A stretch of 64,000 bases of DNA from Crocinitomicaceae bacterium (lineage in GTDB: Bacteria > Bacteroidota > Bacteroidia > Flavobacteriales_D > Crocinitomicaceae): NCBI GenBank assembly GCA_017984635.1, contig JAGNZC010000002.1:62001-126000 (forward strand), written 5' to 3'. The translations under genes were made by a program, and so were the position numbers. The notes below the pieces were generated by a model. It saw nothing but the letters and a program-made list of their open reading frames with translations. It had not been told where the DNA came from and ran no database searches. Shown here in pieces: positions 61,761 through 64,000 of this stretch. The first letter of the stretch is position 1. Each line of letters opens with the position of its first letter.

Positions 61761-63902
61761 ATGAAACGAATTGATTTTACCTCTACCCCATTTGAGCAAG
61801 TTGTTTCAAACGATATAAAAAAGGCAGTCGTTTCAACGGAAACAGCTGAAAAAATAATCTTACATTCTTTTTATCAAAAAGAAGATATTGAACAAACAGA
61901 GCACATTGGTTATGTTTCTGGAATTGCACCTTTCTTGCGTGGTCCATATGCTTCAATGTACGCCATTCGACCTTGGACGATTCGTCAATATGCTGGGTTT
62001 TCTACTGCCGAAGAATCGAATGCATTTTATAGAAGAAATTTAGCTGCCGGTCAAAAGGGATTATCTGTAGCTTTTGATTTAGCTACACACAGAGGGTATG
62101 ATTCTGATCATGAACGTGTTATTGGAGATGTTGGAAAAGCAGGAGTTGCCATTGATTCCATCTTGGATATGAAAATCTTATTTGATCAAATACCTTTAGA
62201 TGAAATGTCCGTTTCAATGACAATGAATGGAGCTGTTTTACCCATTTTAGCCTTTTACATTGTTGCAGCCGAAGAACAAGGTGTTGCTCAAGAAAAATTG
62301 ACGGGTACAATTCAAAACGATATTTTGAAGGAATTCATGGTGCGCAATACATACATTTACCCACCTGCCCCATCGATGCGAATTATATCTGACATTTTCG
62401 CATACACTTCTAAGCATATGCCGAAGTTTAATTCAATTTCAATTTCTGGTTACCACATGCAAGAAGCTGGTGCCACTGCTGCGATTGAATTAGCATATAC
62501 GCTTGCAGACGGTTTAGAATATATTCGTGCCGGAATTGCTGCTGGAATGGATATCGATTCATTTGCGCCTAGATTGAGCTTTTTCTGGGCAATTGGAATG
62601 AATCACCACATGGAAATCGCAAAATTGAGAGCTGGTCGTTTGATTTGGTCAAAAATTGTCAAACAATTCCAACCAAAAAGCGATAAATCTTTGGCTTTAC
62701 GAACACATTGTCAAACTTCAGGATGGAGTTTAACAGAACAAGATCCGTTTAATAACATAGCAAGAACTTGCATCGAAGCGCTTGGAGCAGTTTTAGGTGG
62801 TACACAATCCTTACATACAAATGCATTGGATGAGGCAATTGCATTACCAACAGATTTTTCTGCTCGCATTGCACGAAATACTCAAATTTACATTCAAGAA
62901 GAAATTGGCGTAACTTCCTTCATTGATCCATTTGGAGGCAGTTATTATGTGGAAAAGTTGACAGAGGAATTGGTCAATGAAGCTTGGAAATTAATGGAAG
63001 AAGTCGAAGCACTTGGTGGTATGGCAAAAGCCATTGAAACAGGCTTACCTAAAATGCGGATTGAAGAAGCAGCTGCTAGGAAACAAGCACGTATTGATTC
63101 AGGAAAAGATGTAATAGTTGGGGTTAACCGATTTGAAATTTCTGAAGAAGAATCAACCAAAATTGATATTTTAGAAGTAGACAATACTAAAGTTCGCACA
63201 GCACAATTAGATCGTTTGAATCAATTGAAATTAGAACGAAATCAAGAAAAAGTAAATGAATTATTGGTTGAATTAGAAAATGCAGCCAAAGAAGGAACTG
63301 GAAATCTTCTTGAAATAGCCGTTCGATGTGCAAGGGAACGCGCATCGTTGGGTGAAATCTCTTTCGCACTTGAAAAAGTTTACGGTCGATACCAAGCAAC
63401 CATTCGTTCTATTTCAGGCGTTTATTCTCATGAAGCTATGGAAGATAAAGATTTTATTATTGCAAAAGAACTGACAGAAGAATTCAGTTTAACCGAAGGT
63501 CGAAGACCGCGTATAATGATTGCGAAAATGGGACAAGATGGTCACGATCGTGGAGCAAAAGTGATTGCATCTTCGTTTGCGGATATTGGTTTTGATGTTG
63601 ATATTGGACCCTTATTTCAAACGCCTGCAGAAGCTGCGAAACAAGCAGTAGAAAATGATGTGCATATTTTAGGCGTGTCATCATTAGCGGCTGGACATAA
63701 AACATTGGTTCCTCAAGTGATTGAAGAATTAAAAAAATTAAACAGAGAAGACATTATGGTTATTGCAGGTGGTGTCATTCCTCAACAAGATTATGATTTT
63801 TTATACAAAGCAGGTGTTTTTGGTATTTTTGGACCAGGGACAAAAATTTCAAAAGCTGCTCAAGAAATTGTTCGTTTATTAATTAAAAGTAACGAAGCAT
63901 AA
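61761..63902 (+). CDS. mutB: Methylmalonyl-CoA mutase, large subunit
   Basis: 713 residues, full length. The barrel domain starts with [20 protein letters not shown] and [16 protein letters not shown], includes [40 protein letters not shown] and [10 protein letters not shown]. The C-terminal cobalamin domain (about 585-713) has the base-off His motif [14 protein letters not shown] (DxHxxG), followed by [15 protein letters not shown] and [11 protein letters not shown]. It is the catalytic subunit for conversion of succinyl-CoA and methylmalonyl-CoA; needs adenosylcobalamin. It is co-transcribed with mutA; no MeaB/ArgK chaperone gene follows within the window. Confidence 0.97.
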   Translation: MKRIDFTSTPFEQVVSNDIKKAVVSTETAEKIILHSFYQKEDIEQTEHIGYVSGIAPFLRGPYASMYAIRPWTIRQYAGFSTAEESNAFYRRNLAAGQKGLSVAFDLATHRGYDSDHERVIGDVGKAGVAIDSILDMKILFDQIPLDEMSVSMTMNGAVLPILAFYIVAAEEQGVAQEKLTGTIQNDILKEFMVRNTYIYPPAPSMRIISDIFAYTSKHMPKFNSISISGYHMQEAGATAAIELAYTLADGLEYIRAGIAAGMDIDSFAPRLSFFWAIGMNHHMEIAKLRAGRLIWSKIVKQFQPKSDKSLALRTHCQTSGWSLTEQDPFNNIARTCIEALGAVLGGTQSLHTNALDEAIALPTDFSARIARNTQIYIQEEIGVTSFIDPFGGSYYVEKLTEELVNEAWKLMEEVEALGGMAKAIETGLPKMRIEEAAARKQARIDSGKDVIVGVNRFEISEEESTKIDILEVDNTKVRTAQLDRLNQLKLERNQEKVNELLVELENAAKEGTGNLLEIAVRCARERASLGEISFALEKVYGRYQATIRSISGVYSHEAMEDKDFIIAKELTEEFSLTEGRRPRIMIAKMGQDGHDRGAKVIASSFADIGFDVDIGPLFQTPAEAAKQAVENDVHILGVSSLAAGHKTLVPQVIEELKKLNREDIMVIAGGVIPQQDYDFLYKAGVFGIFGPGTKISKAAQEIVRLLIKSNEA

Positions 63903-63978
63903 AACAATTTTGTCGACTGAAATTTGTTTTGTACATTCGGCATAGAATTTGAAAGTAAAACAACAAAATAATTACACC

Positions 63979-64000
63979 ATGAAAAAAATAACAGCATTAG
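63979..64000 (+). CDS. Start of an uncharacterised gene (3'-truncated by window edge)
   Basis: ATG at 63979 followed by codons for KKITAL, then the window ends. The first residues look like the beginning of a Sec signal peptide. Nothing more can be said. Confidence 0.4.

Noticed and set aside
63903-63935. Terminator after mutB
   Set aside because: A weak inverted repeat (AAACAATTT with AAATTTGTTT) is present, but the stem is imperfect and lacks a T-run, so I did not annotate it.

Overview
The window is a gene-dense, AT-rich bacterial chromosome segment, most likely from the Bacteroidota (Flavobacteriales-like). Evidence: a type IX secretion (T9SS) C-terminal sorting domain, the T9SS regulator PorX, three PorE-like TPR/PD40/OmpA proteins, a carboxypeptidase-regulatory/plug TonB receptor, many upstream regions carrying the Bacteroidota -7 promoter element TAnnTTTG, and hardly any Shine-Dalgarno sequences. 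A Crocinitomicaceae/Fluviicola-type organism is plausible, but the sequence alone does not prove it. I see no rRNA, phage, insertion sequence or CRISPR array. It reads as core chromosome with one small toxin-antitoxin module.

Layout. 1-4.5 kb: end of an M14 zinc carboxypeptidase, a lysozyme-like membrane protein and a phosphodiester-glycosidase lipoprotein. 4.5-8.8 kb (minus): one compact operon, radC - wecB - polysaccharide deacetylase - DUF423 - PhnP-like metallo-hydrolase. 8.8-11.7 kb: membrane hydrolase, a lipoprotein NagZ-like glycosidase and a T9SS cargo protein. 11.8-17 kb (minus): VOC protein, purT, TonB receptor, DUF2147, chorismate-pathway glutamine amidotransferase. 17-29.3 kb (plus): ridA, a glycosyltransferase fused to a degenerate sugar-phosphate transferase, an orphan 2-oxoacid dehydrogenase E2, the three tandem PorE-like paralogues, a DEDDh exonuclease and a FAH hydrolase. 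29.3-33.2 kb (minus): polyprenyl glycosylphosphotransferase, a lipoprotein, a Gfo/Idh/MocA dehydrogenase, a DinB protein. Then tRNA-His and prfC.

35-38.7 kb (minus) is the operon porX - tsaE - ald - HsdR_N protein, divergent from an HD phosphohydrolase. 40-41.4 kb has an O-methyltransferase and a HigBA/HI1419-1420-type toxin-antitoxin pair with palindromes over its promoter. 41.5-44.3 kb: SPOUT methyltransferase, murB, an unknown membrane protein, a GNAT acetyltransferase. 44.3-49 kb is a stress block: an exported KatG divergent from OxyR, then an exported rhodanese plus a YeiH-type transporter behind a Crp/Fnr-like palindrome. 49-53 kb: DEAD-box helicase, zinc-ribbon coiled-coil protein, Nif3, outer-membrane barrel. 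53-60.3 kb: AsmA-like protein, ChaN-like protein, and an operon of an LtaS-type phosphoglycerol-transferase-like enzyme, a lipid kinase, a DUF1569 protein and a 51-residue membrane protein. The window ends with methylmalonyl-CoA mutase (mutA, mutB) and the first codons of another gene.

Themes are envelope biogenesis (peptidoglycan, surface polysaccharide, T9SS, lipid turnover) and oxidative/sulfur stress. The observations most worth checking are the PorE-like triplication with a decayed third OmpA domain, the glycosyltransferase/phosphotransferase fusion, the LtaS-like/lipid-kinase operon, the -41.5 Crp/Fnr-like site, the OxyR-site periodicity between katG and oxyR, and the palindromic toxin-antitoxin operator. 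I did not find an obviously new multi-gene system.
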